Part shown: positions 8,216-16,399 of the stretch, one piece after another
Layout of the letters: every line of letters starts with the position of its first letter
Numbering within the stretch: position 1 is the stretch's first letter
Assembly (NCBI GenBank): GCA_029261535.1
Contig: JAJDBF010000020.1
Span: 1-48,593, forward strand
Origin: Nitrospinaceae bacterium
GTDB taxonomy: Bacteria > Nitrospinota > Nitrospinia > Nitrospinales > Nitrospinaceae
Reading direction: 5' to 3'
Length of the DNA: 48,593 bases
Made by a program: the position numbers and the translations under genes
The notes under the pieces: generated by a model
What the model saw: the letters and a program-made list of their open reading frames with translations, nothing else
Told to the model about the DNA's origin: nothing
The model's database searches: none

Positions 8216-8863
8216 TCAGGAGGAGGTAGCAGGGTCTGGAGACTCTTCCGTTGGGGATAAGGTCGCTTCTGCGTCGTCAATGGCAAGGCTGTCTCTAAGT
8301 TGTGTCCAAAGAATCTTCCGGCCCAGGTCTGATTGGCTCGAGTACGCAAATATTTTTTGAGTTCCTTTCGGATCAAATGCCGCCTTGATTTTTTTCAACT
8401 GCCGCGCTGTTTCTCCCTGTTTGAGTTTGTCCGCTTTGGTGGCGACCAGCAAGTAGGGAATGCGGTAGTGGGTCAGCCATTCCTGCATTTGCAGGTCGAG
8501 GTCTGTTGGGTTGCGGCGGATGTCAAGAATCAGGACCACCAGACGTAGCGGTTTGCGCCCGGTCAGGTAACGTTCGATCATCACACCCCATTTGCGCCGA
8601 ACGGGTGCCGGGGCTTTGGCGAAACCGTAGCCGGGCAGATCGGTGAATATCCATCGGTTGTTGATATTGAAAAAATTGATCTCCTGTGTTTTGCCCGGAG
8701 TCGAGCTGGTCTTCACCAGTTTTTTTCGGTTGAGCAGGGAATTGAGGAGCGAGGATTTGCCGACGTTGGAACGACCGGCGAAGGCCACTTCTGGAAACTC
8801 GGTGTCCGGGTATTGTTTGGGTTCCACGGCCCCGGTGATAAATTCTGCGCGTTGGATTTTCAT
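8216..8863 (-). CDS. engB: Ribosome biogenesis GTPase EngB/YihA/YsxC
   Basis: 215 aa. GTPase motifs are clear: G1 GRSNVGKSS (residues 30-38), switch region KTSSTPGKTQEINFF, G3 DLPGYGFAKAP and G4 ATKADKL. The family is an essential cytoplasmic GTPase needed late in 50S assembly. The C-terminal ~15 residues are a loose Ser/Thr/Pro-rich tail. Its ATG overlaps the stop of the upstream DUF1015 gene (ATGA), indicating translational coupling. Confidence 0.95.
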   Translation of the reverse strand: MKIQRAEFITGAVEPKQYPDTEFPEVAFAGRSNVGKSSLLNSLLNRKKLVKTSSTPGKTQEINFFNINNRWIFTDLPGYGFAKAPAPVRRKWGVMIERYLTGRKPLRLVVLILDIRRNPTDLDLQMQEWLTHYRIPYLLVATKADKLKQGETARQLKKIKAAFDPKGTQKIFAYSSQSDLGRKILWTQLRDSLAIDDAEATLSPTEESPDPATSS

Positions 8864-10155
8864 GTTTTAAACGGATTGATGACAAGCCCCGATAACAGTT
8901 TGGGGTAGAAGTAGGTCGCTTTTTGCGGCAGGCGGATGCCCTTCTCCGCCATTTGCCGAACCTGCCTGATCGGCGTGGCGTTCATGAAAAAAACCATATC
9001 ATACTTTCCTCGGTCAACCTCCTGCCGGGCTTCCTCTGCACGCACGTTGTAGTGAAGGTAGCCTTGGCCTTCCGGTGTGCGGGTATTGATTTTAAGCAGG
9101 TGCTTCAATATCAGTGTGTGCAATTGATAGACACCCAGGTTCAGCAGGTCCTCCGGCTCGTCATCTTCACGAAACGGATCGGCGAGAGCCGGGTCTTTGA
9201 GACAAAGTATCGAAGCCTCCCCCCCGCCAAAATAAATGCAAAAAGCAATTGCCTTTTCGCCAGCCTTATTGAGGGTGTTTAGCAGGGTCGGGACTTCTGT
9301 GTTCTTGGGTTGAGGCGTGACCTCGAAAAATTCCTGAACATGACTTTCAAATTTCTGCCGATCCCAGCGGTCAGGTAGTTTGACCTGCCGGTGGATCGGG
9401 TAAATAGCGAGGCTGTCTGCGTCGAGGTTGGTGAGGAACATCAGTATCCAGGCTGAATCCGGTACTTCCTGCCCATGCTCCTGAAAATAACCGAGTGCTG
9501 TTTCGTAGCGGTGATGACCGTCGGCGATGGTCACTTTTTTATCGGCGAGTTGGTCGGATAAAAATGTGAGGGTGTCTTCCTCGGTGATGCGCCACAATCG
9601 GTTGCGGACACCATCTTCGGTCACCTCGCTAATGGGTTCGGTTTGCATGAACGATTGCAAACGGGCATCGATTTGTTTTGACGGGTCTGAAAAAAGTCCG
9701 AACACGGGGCTGAAGTTGGCTTGGCAGGCCTGGATCAGTTGCGCTCTGTCTTTTCTTGCTTTTGCCAGAGTGAATTCGTGTGGGCAGATATTGCCGCGAC
9801 TGAATTCTTCGAGTTTGACCCGCGCAAAAAAACCGACCCGTGTGATCGTCTGCCCTTCAAATGCGTACTCCTGACTGTAAACGTAAAACGCTGGCGATGG
9901 GTCTTGCAATAGCACCGATTCTTTACGCCAGGTTTGAAAATCCTGAGCGGACCGGGTGTAGCGGTTGTCGTTTTCGGTGTCTTCGGGAAATTGTTTTCCA
10001 AGAATGAGGCGAACCACGTTGAACGGATGGCGGGCGTACAGTGTGTCCTGCAATTCAGTGCGGATCACATCGTACGGTGGGGCAATAACCTGACCGATCT
10101 CCCCGGTTTTGTCCTGATTGAAAAGAAGCCCTGAAAATGGTACGACATCAACCAT
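8860..10155 (-). CDS. DUF1015 family protein
   Basis: 431 aa from the ATG at 10155 (MVDVVPFSGL). An in-frame TTG 24 nt earlier is less likely. Family marks are VIAPPYDVI near the N-terminus, HPFNVVRLILG, and ITIADGHHRYETAL-type text (KKVTIADGHHRYETALGYF) in the centre. DUF1015 proteins are widespread, cytoplasmic and biochemically poorly defined; the conserved DGHHR block suggests a nucleotide or phosphate site, which is inference. The stop overlaps the engB start by 4 nt. Confidence 0.85.
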   Translation of the reverse strand: MVDVVPFSGLLFNQDKTGEIGQVIAPPYDVIRTELQDTLYARHPFNVVRLILGKQFPEDTENDNRYTRSAQDFQTWRKESVLLQDPSPAFYVYSQEYAFEGQTITRVGFFARVKLEEFSRGNICPHEFTLAKARKDRAQLIQACQANFSPVFGLFSDPSKQIDARLQSFMQTEPISEVTEDGVRNRLWRITEEDTLTFLSDQLADKKVTIADGHHRYETALGYFQEHGQEVPDSAWILMFLTNLDADSLAIYPIHRQVKLPDRWDRQKFESHVQEFFEVTPQPKNTEVPTLLNTLNKAGEKAIAFCIYFGGGEASILCLKDPALADPFREDDEPEDLLNLGVYQLHTLILKHLLKINTRTPEGQGYLHYNVRAEEARQEVDRGKYDMVFFMNATPIRQVRQMAEKGIRLPQKATYFYPKLLSGLVINPFKT

Positions 10156-10319
10156 GTTTTTCCCAATGAAAATAGACAATCAAAAGTTGCATCCAACCGA
10201 CAATCCGTTATCCTTTGTCCTTGATGACGTTCCTGAATCAGAGGCACTCCAAAAGTCACTATACACCCTCATGATTTTTTGAGCAAAGTATTGAATCTTT
10301 TCAAACGGTAGCCCTTTCT

Positions 10320-12548
10320 GTGCGCATAATTATTCTGCAGTCGCTGGTTTTTCTCTCGTCATTCCTGATTTTTCAGATCGAGTTGATTCTGGGGAAAACG
10401 ATCCTTCCCGGATTTGGTGGTGGGTACATGGTGTGGGGTATCACCATTGTATTCTACCAGGCACTGCTGTTCATCGGCTACAGCTACGTCCATGTGATGA
10501 ATGGAAGTCTGCTGTTCGCGCGGTTCCGCAAGGTACACACCTGTCTGGTGGCACTGTCGTTACTGTTTTTGCCGGTCAATGTGGACCGCTTGTCTGAGCC
10601 CACTTACCAGTGGCCGATGGTTGGGGAGATTGTTTATCTGCTGGCACTCACCATCGGCACGCTCTTTTTTGTTTTATCGACGTTGTCTGTATACCTGCAG
10701 GTGCACCTGTCGGATTCCCATCTGGAGGCACGAAAGAACCCGTATGTGCTTTTTGCCGGTTCCAATCTGGGAGCGTTCACAGCCTTGCTGAGTTACCCTT
10801 TTTTATGGGAGCCTTATTTTGATTTGTCGGAGCAGATGCGTTTCTGGGAGTGGGGTTATGCGGGGGTCGTGGTGCTCTTTGTTGCGGTCCAGTTGCTTGT
10901 TTCGATCAGGAAGCAGGACAAACCCTCCGGGATATCACTGCCCTCGGTGCCACGAAGCAAGCTTTTAAAATGGTTGCTTTTGAGTGCGGCACCCTCCGCA
11001 TTTTTTCTGGCGATCACCAATGAATTGACCTTGAACATTGCGCCGGTTCCGCTGTTGTGGATTCTCCCTCTTGCCGTTTACCTGCTCACGCTGGTCCTCA
11101 GTTTCAAGGAACGGCCCTATTGTCCGAAATGGTTTCTGAAATACATTCACGGGTTCATTGCGCTCGGGGTTGTCCTTTTTTTCTTCAACCTGCTGGGCCA
11201 GTCTTTGTCAAAATTAGGGCAGGTGGCCCTCAAGGGTTGGTTCCCGAATGCTTCAACCCTGGAAAGCTTTCCAATACTTTTTAAGGTTTCTGAGCCCTTG
11301 TGGTTGCTGTTCTTTTGTTTTGTTTTTTGTCTCACCTGTCATTACCGTTTAAATGAAGCCAGACCGGAGGACTCCGGAGAGTTGACTGCCTATTACCTGG
11401 TGTTGTCTGCCGGAGGTTTTGTGGGTGGTTTCATGGTGAACTGGGTGGCACCCTGGGTTTTCAATCTCACTTTGGAAATGCTCATTTCTTTTGCACTTGG
11501 AATCTGGGGACTGGCACTGGGTCAAAAAGAATCCTCGACTGAAAAACAGCCTTTCGCATTTCAGTTCCTGGTTATTTTCGGCATGACCTTGGGATGGCCT
11601 CTGTTGCGCCAATTCGTTCCAGCAGAGGCACGCTTTCTGGTTGATCTTTGCGCCGGGTTTGCCGTCCTTGCAATATTGATTCATGTGGGAGCATTGCTGA
11701 AGCGGTATGCCTGGGTGCTGACCGGACTGGTGTTGTGGGTGGTATTTCTCGACACAAACATTATCCAGAAACAACAGGTGTTCAAGGCACGCAATCACTA
11801 TGGGGTCCACATGGTTCAGGAGAATCGTGCCTATCGCCTGATGAACCATGGGACCACTTTGCATGGTGCCCAGATACTGGATCCATCAAGTAAGCACATT
11901 CCCCTGACCTATTACCATCCGGGTTCACCGATAGGAGATGTTCTAAACAAGCGTTCTCTATCAATGCAGAGGGTTGCCTTGATGGGGTTGGGTGCCGGAT
12001 CGCTTGCCGCGTATGCGCGGGAGGGTGAGGAATGGGATTACTTTGAAATTGATCCGGTGGTGGGCCATATCGCGCAGAATTATTTCACATTCCTTAAGGA
12101 TTGTCGGGGACAGGTGAACATCATATATGGAGATGCCCGCGTGTCCCTGCGCAAACAGCCGGATAATATTTATGATGCGATTGTCTTGGATGTGTTCAGC
12201 AGTGACGCGATTCCTGTGCACCTGCTTACGGTTGAGGCACTGCGCGAATACGACCGGGCGTTGAAACCGGGCGGGGTGATTATTTTTCACCTGTCGAACA
12301 AGTTTTTGAATCTTCTGCCCGTCATTTCCGTGCTTGGCGAGGAACTGGGTTGGAATTTCAGTTTTAAAGTAAGCAAAGAAAACTTTCATCCCATAAAACT
12401 TGCCAGCCTTTGGGCAGTACTGACTAAAGACCCGGAATCACATCGTATTTTGCTGGACGACCAGAAGTGGCGGACCGGAAAGTTTAATGATAAAGTCCGG
12501 CCCTGGACGGATCAGTATTCCAGTATCTGGCCTCTCTTTTACCGATAG
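10320..12548 (+). CDS. Polytopic membrane protein fused to a spermidine-synthase-like domain
   Basis: 742 aa, GTG start. The first ~470 residues form about a dozen hydrophobic segments, starting with SLVFLSSFLIFQIELILGKTILP. The C-terminal ~240 residues are a Rossmann methyltransferase-like spermidine synthase domain, with MGLGAGSLAAYAREG (nucleotide loop), YFEIDP (acidic residue after strand 2), IIYGDARVSL and YDAIVLDVFSSDAIP. Fused proteins of this kind are common and mostly uncharacterised; polyamine synthase activity should not be assumed. The gene converges on the cytochrome operon, with stops 12 bp apart, and is transcribed divergently from the DUF1015 gene. Confidence 0.85.
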   Translation: MRIIILQSLVFLSSFLIFQIELILGKTILPGFGGGYMVWGITIVFYQALLFIGYSYVHVMNGSLLFARFRKVHTCLVALSLLFLPVNVDRLSEPTYQWPMVGEIVYLLALTIGTLFFVLSTLSVYLQVHLSDSHLEARKNPYVLFAGSNLGAFTALLSYPFLWEPYFDLSEQMRFWEWGYAGVVVLFVAVQLLVSIRKQDKPSGISLPSVPRSKLLKWLLLSAAPSAFFLAITNELTLNIAPVPLLWILPLAVYLLTLVLSFKERPYCPKWFLKYIHGFIALGVVLFFFNLLGQSLSKLGQVALKGWFPNASTLESFPILFKVSEPLWLLFFCFVFCLTCHYRLNEARPEDSGELTAYYLVLSAGGFVGGFMVNWVAPWVFNLTLEMLISFALGIWGLALGQKESSTEKQPFAFQFLVIFGMTLGWPLLRQFVPAEARFLVDLCAGFAVLAILIHVGALLKRYAWVLTGLVLWVVFLDTNIIQKQQVFKARNHYGVHMVQENRAYRLMNHGTTLHGAQILDPSSKHIPLTYYHPGSPIGDVLNKRSLSMQRVALMGLGAGSLAAYAREGEEWDYFEIDPVVGHIAQNYFTFLKDCRGQVNIIYGDARVSLRKQPDNIYDAIVLDVFSSDAIPVHLLTVEALREYDRALKPGGVIIFHLSNKFLNLLPVISVLGEELGWNFSFKVSKENFHPIKLASLWAVLTKDPESHRILLDDQKWRTGKFNDKVRPWTDQYSSIWPLFYR

Positions 12549-12559
12549 CCACTCAAAGG

Positions 12560-13039
12560 CTACAGGTAATCGCACTCACACAATTCCCGGATATAATTTA
12601 CCAGCGCATGAATGGTGTCGTCGTTCAACGTGTGTCCCCAGCGCGGCATACAGGGTGCGCGACCCCCGGCAAGCCCACCGAATTTGATGACATGGAACAA
12701 TTGCTCGTCACTGCGAGTTTCGAGATACTCAGCCTTGGTGTGGTCGCGCGGAGGCACCGCAGTGTGCGGCGCGTTGATGCCGTTGCCTTTGCCCTTGATG
12801 CCGTGGCACTGGGCGCAATACCATTGATAGGTTTCGCGTGTCCCGGTGGTGACCGGGTGCGTCTTCACCCTGGGAGGAGAGGGCGAAGCATCTTGCGTAA
12901 CAGGTTGTGGTGCCGAAATTTCCGGAGCCTCACTTGCCTTCGGGTTGGTCTTGCTTTCTCCGCAGGCGGAACACAACACCACAAGCAACAGGACCAAGGA
13001 AATCATCATCCAATTTTTTAAGACTTCAACCCTTCTCAT
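12560..13039 (-). CDS. Monohaem class I cytochrome c, probable lipoprotein
   Basis: 159 aa. The hydrophobic leader ends LCSAC-G with a lipobox-like Cys at residue 26, followed by a Pro/Ser/Thr-rich linker (30-65). The haem motif is C75-A-Q-C78-H79, followed by GIKGKGNG. A likely axial Met lies in PCMPRWGHTL, and the last helix is DDTIHALVNYIREL. This is the usual layout of a small cytochrome c tethered to a membrane. It is the last gene of a four-cytochrome operon, 2 nt after the dihaem gene, and could be the electron shuttle between the large cytochromes and another complex (inference). Confidence 0.88.
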   Translation of the reverse strand: MRRVEVLKNWMMISLVLLLVVLCSACGESKTNPKASEAPEISAPQPVTQDASPSPPRVKTHPVTTGTRETYQWYCAQCHGIKGKGNGINAPHTAVPPRDHTKAEYLETRSDEQLFHVIKFGGLAGGRAPCMPRWGHTLNDDTIHALVNYIRELCECDYL

Positions 13040-13041
13040 AT

Positions 13042-13776
13042 TTATTGACCCTCGCTTTGTTTATGCCACACGACGTAACGGGTCAAGGCCTGTAGTTCTT
13101 CTTCATTGAATTCAAATAGAGGCATGCGTCCACGCTTTTCAAACTTTTTTGGGTTTTTCAACCATCGGTAGACCCAGTCTGCTTTTAGACGATCCCCTGC
13201 GCTCAGTAACGATGGGCCAGACACGCCGCCACGCGGCTGATAGGCAAGGTTCACCGATTGGTGACAGGCGATGCATCCGTATTCCCGCTCGAACAGGATT
13301 TTATATTTAAAGCGTTTGCCTTTGCTGAGCGGTTCGTTCAATTCAGCAGAAGGCGCGTCCTCCAAACCTTCCATCCTGAGTTGCATGAGATGTCCGGTCA
13401 CGGCCTCGGCCTTACCCAAATCAAGTTTCGGATGAGGTGTGGCGAGGGTCGGTTCTCCCTTTAAAAAACCCGTGTCGGTGATGAACCCGGACAAGCGGAT
13501 CACCACGGGCTCCTGCAACCAACGGGTGAGCCAGTCCGCCTGAAACTTGTCGCCGGCAAAAAAAAGGTCGGGTCCCTTGCGCGAGTCGAGCGGTGCCTCC
13601 GGGTTCAAGCGGTGGCATTCGGCGCAACCATTTTTTTTAAGCAAGGAAACATCGGGCGTGGCATGCGCTGGCATCACAAAGCTTAGCCAAAGGACGGTCA
13701 CCATCAGACGGGCAATTTGCCAGCCGACCCCAGCCGAAGACAGAATCATCGGGCGAGGCATCCTATTCAAAATCAT
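13042..13776 (-). CDS. Dihaem cytochrome c
   Basis: 244 aa from the ATG at 13776, chosen because GGGAGGAAG lies just upstream; a longer frame reaches 13809 without a ribosome site. A signal peptide ends PAHA. Two CXXCH sites are present: NGCAECHRLNP near the mature N-terminus and YGCIACHQSVN in the second half. Each is followed by a repeated segment (FAGDKFQADWLTRWLQEP and LSAGDRLKADWVYRWLKNP), so the protein is an internal duplication of two cytochrome c domains. GRMPLFEF near the end probably gives an axial Met. The start overlaps the upstream multihaem gene by 14 nt. Confidence 0.88.
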   Translation of the reverse strand: MILNRMPRPMILSSAGVGWQIARLMVTVLWLSFVMPAHATPDVSLLKKNGCAECHRLNPEAPLDSRKGPDLFFAGDKFQADWLTRWLQEPVVIRLSGFITDTGFLKGEPTLATPHPKLDLGKAEAVTGHLMQLRMEGLEDAPSAELNEPLSKGKRFKYKILFEREYGCIACHQSVNLAYQPRGGVSGPSLLSAGDRLKADWVYRWLKNPKKFEKRGRMPLFEFNEEELQALTRYVVWHKQSEGQ

Positions 13777-16399
13777 AGGGGCTTCCTCCCTGCGGCAAGT
13801 GCGTTTCAAATCGATGCGTATCTTTATTGTAGTAAAAATCTTCCGGGCGAGAAGGCTCTCCGTATTTTCTCTTTTTCAATTCATGCAGGCGGTCGTAGGG
13901 AAAAGATTTTCGTCCCAACAGAGTGTCCAGATTCTTTTCCTTCAGGTCAAGGTAGCGGCTCACCTCGTAAGCTTTGGAAGGATGGAGTAGACGTTGGGCT
14001 TCCTCAAGATTCAACGCGCGCGCCGGTTTTGGAAAGACCGTTTGCAAGGGGATGCCGTCTTTGGCCAGGCTCTGACTGAGCTGGAAATTGTCCGGAAGCG
14101 TCCCGTCTTCTTTCCATTTTCGAAAAAACTCAGCACCTTTATCCACCGCTTGCAAATAATCTGCGCCCAGTCCGACGGCTTCCGGGTTGCCATGGCAGGC
14201 CTCGCAGGTTCTTGCTGTCGGGCGGATAGTGTGGGGAGCATGTGGTGTCAACACCAAAGCAGGTTGACCGTCGGCGTTGGCGGGCACTCTTGCACTGGAA
14301 GGCGGACTGTCGTCTGAGGGTGCAGGGTCGCTGACAAAATACTGATGTCTCGGTTTTAACACAGTGACTTTGCCGCGCTTGTTTTTTCCCAGAATCATTT
14401 TAGACCAGTCGGAACGCGCCAGCAGATTGATCCATACGTCAGGCGACCATTCTCCCGTAAGCCCATCACGGTTTCCTTTTACTGTGGGCCAGAGCAGAGA
14501 CCGGGTCGCGTCGCTTTGCGGGTTGCCCTCCCTGGACTGCTTCAGATGATTCAGTACCGGGTCGAAAAAATTCCAAGGGTTCCATTTGGCCGGATTAAAA
14601 TCTTTTTCTTTAATCGCATGCAGGCCCCACTCACTGGCGGACCAGCGCGCATGGCAGGCATGGCATTCCACTTTTTCCAGATGTTGTCCTACCCGGTGCG
14701 CGACAGGTTGCGAGGCCATTTCCTTTAACAGAGGTATCTTTTGCCGTTTGCCGGTGACTTTTGAGACCAGTTCCCATTTGTTTTTCCGGATGAACACATG
14801 CGGCAAAGGGTGGCCCGCCTCGGTGATGAGGATGGTTTCGTTGCCTCTTAGCTTGCGCGTGAGGTTGGGGTTGAGCTTCGCCCATTTTACCAGTTGACTG
14901 TCTGCTGGATTGGATGGCGCAAGCTTTCTGCCGGTCGGTCCTTTGTCTGGTGTGCCGTGGCAATCTTCACAACGGATGGTCACCGTATCGTGCAGGCTTT
15001 CCCTGGGGCTCGTGCCCGTCTGGGATTTCATTTCCTTCGCAGAATGACAATCGATGCAATGCATGCCGCGCTCCCGGTGAATGTCCGGCACGAGAAATTC
15101 ATAGTGTCTGCCGTGGAGTACAGGGTCATCGCCCGTTGTTCGTTGATGCGAATCGCGAGACCGCGCGGGTAGGGCAAACAGACCTTCGAATTCATTGCCG
15201 ACGCCGTTGTTCTGATGACAATGTTCGCATTGCACACTGGGCACCGCCACGGTGAACTGGTGGACTACCGGATACGCACGCTTTTTTTCTATGGAATTTT
15301 CAGCTTCCTTACGAAGGAAGCGGGTCCTTATTTCCTGACGGCCTTTGATCGAGCGTTGCACGGCGCGATCCCGCGTCAGGGTTGTGCCATCGTTGGTGTA
15401 GATCATGTGGCAGGCCGCGCATCCGGTCGCGCGGAAATCCCCGGCTCGTCTGGGTGCCTCGGACCCCAGGTGACAACGCAAACATTTTTTATCGAGAAAC
15501 TCCTGCACCTGATCGTGGATGAGGGTCGCGGGGGCTTCCTGTTCTTCTGTCTCTTCCGTTGGTTTTTCCTGAACGCTGTTTTCAGAGCCGGTTTTTTTTT
15601 CTTCTGGTTTTTCTTTTAAATTTTCTTTCAAGGATGCGTGACCCCAAGCGTGCCGGGTTTGGTCGATGATTCCGCTGGCGGTTGCCATGAGTGATTGTTC
15701 CATCCAGGCGACTTGATCCGCGTGACATTTTCCGCAATAACGAGCGGCGTGTTCCGGAGCCGAGGGGTTGACCGCCATGTTTTTGTGGGCGCGCAATCGG
15801 TTACGCGTACCGGCATTGCCGCCGTGGCAGTCGGTGCATTCGAGTTTGTGCCGTTGGCTGATTTCTTCAATGCCGTGATGGCAGAACTGGCAACCTTCAT
15901 CCCGGTTGTCTACCCGGATTTTACCGAAGACATCTTCAATGGAAAAATTGGAGTCCTGATAGAATCGCAAAACAGATTCATCGGAGTCCTGGTAGCTATT
16001 GAAGCGGATGCCGTCGATGGTGACACCGGGTTCCAGCGCATCCCTGGCATCTTCGCGATACCCGCGTATCAGAAAAAAAGGATCGCGAATGTCACCGGCT
16101 TCCAGAATCTGACGCGGTGGGGCCGGCGGCACCTCAACACTTTTCTTGAGGAAACGTTGTTCCAGTGGAAAGTTTGTCGCAGGTTCAGCATTGGTGGCAT
16201 CGGGAGTCGCTTGCCGGTCCGGGTCCGGTACAGTTTCTTCACTGAAGTCAGGCGGAGTATTAGAAGGGGAGCCTCTCGAACCGGAGAAATCATGGTCGAA
16301 CAGGGAGCCGCCGTTAAAATCCTGAGCCTGCAATCCTGAAAAAGAAAACAGAAGGATTAACAGCAGACAGAAAAAAATCCATCCTCTTCTTGAAATCAT
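13763..16399 (-). CDS. Decahaem c-type cytochrome
   Basis: 878 aa with a signal peptide (IFFCLLLILLFSFSGLQA). I count ten CXXCH motifs: CQFCH, CTDCH, CGKCH, CLRCH, CAACH, CEHCH, CIDCH, CEDCH, CHACH and CEACH. The N-terminal ~160 residues have no haem site. A charged Glu/Lys-rich insert lies between motifs 3 and 4, and the last ~100 residues are haem-free. Motif spacing follows its upstream neighbour (16396-18615) closely, so the two are diverged paralogues. It is exported and probably periplasmic or outer-membrane-associated. The start overlaps the upstream stop (ATGA). No catalytic motif such as CXXCK was seen, so an electron-transfer role is more likely than a reductase. Confidence 0.9.
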   Translation of the reverse strand: MISRRGWIFFCLLLILLFSFSGLQAQDFNGGSLFDHDFSGSRGSPSNTPPDFSEETVPDPDRQATPDATNAEPATNFPLEQRFLKKSVEVPPAPPRQILEAGDIRDPFFLIRGYREDARDALEPGVTIDGIRFNSYQDSDESVLRFYQDSNFSIEDVFGKIRVDNRDEGCQFCHHGIEEISQRHKLECTDCHGGNAGTRNRLRAHKNMAVNPSAPEHAARYCGKCHADQVAWMEQSLMATASGIIDQTRHAWGHASLKENLKEKPEEKKTGSENSVQEKPTEETEEQEAPATLIHDQVQEFLDKKCLRCHLGSEAPRRAGDFRATGCAACHMIYTNDGTTLTRDRAVQRSIKGRQEIRTRFLRKEAENSIEKKRAYPVVHQFTVAVPSVQCEHCHQNNGVGNEFEGLFALPARSRDSHQRTTGDDPVLHGRHYEFLVPDIHRERGMHCIDCHSAKEMKSQTGTSPRESLHDTVTIRCEDCHGTPDKGPTGRKLAPSNPADSQLVKWAKLNPNLTRKLRGNETILITEAGHPLPHVFIRKNKWELVSKVTGKRQKIPLLKEMASQPVAHRVGQHLEKVECHACHARWSASEWGLHAIKEKDFNPAKWNPWNFFDPVLNHLKQSREGNPQSDATRSLLWPTVKGNRDGLTGEWSPDVWINLLARSDWSKMILGKNKRGKVTVLKPRHQYFVSDPAPSDDSPPSSARVPANADGQPALVLTPHAPHTIRPTARTCEACHGNPEAVGLGADYLQAVDKGAEFFRKWKEDGTLPDNFQLSQSLAKDGIPLQTVFPKPARALNLEEAQRLLHPSKAYEVSRYLDLKEKNLDTLLGRKSFPYDRLHELKKRKYGEPSRPEDFYYNKDTHRFETHLPQGGSPYDFE

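Noticed and set aside
15695..16339. 214-aa open frame antisense to the decahaem cytochrome gene
   Set aside because: It mirrors a GC-rich gene with ten CXXCH motifs, has no ribosome site and shows no protein-like domain text.
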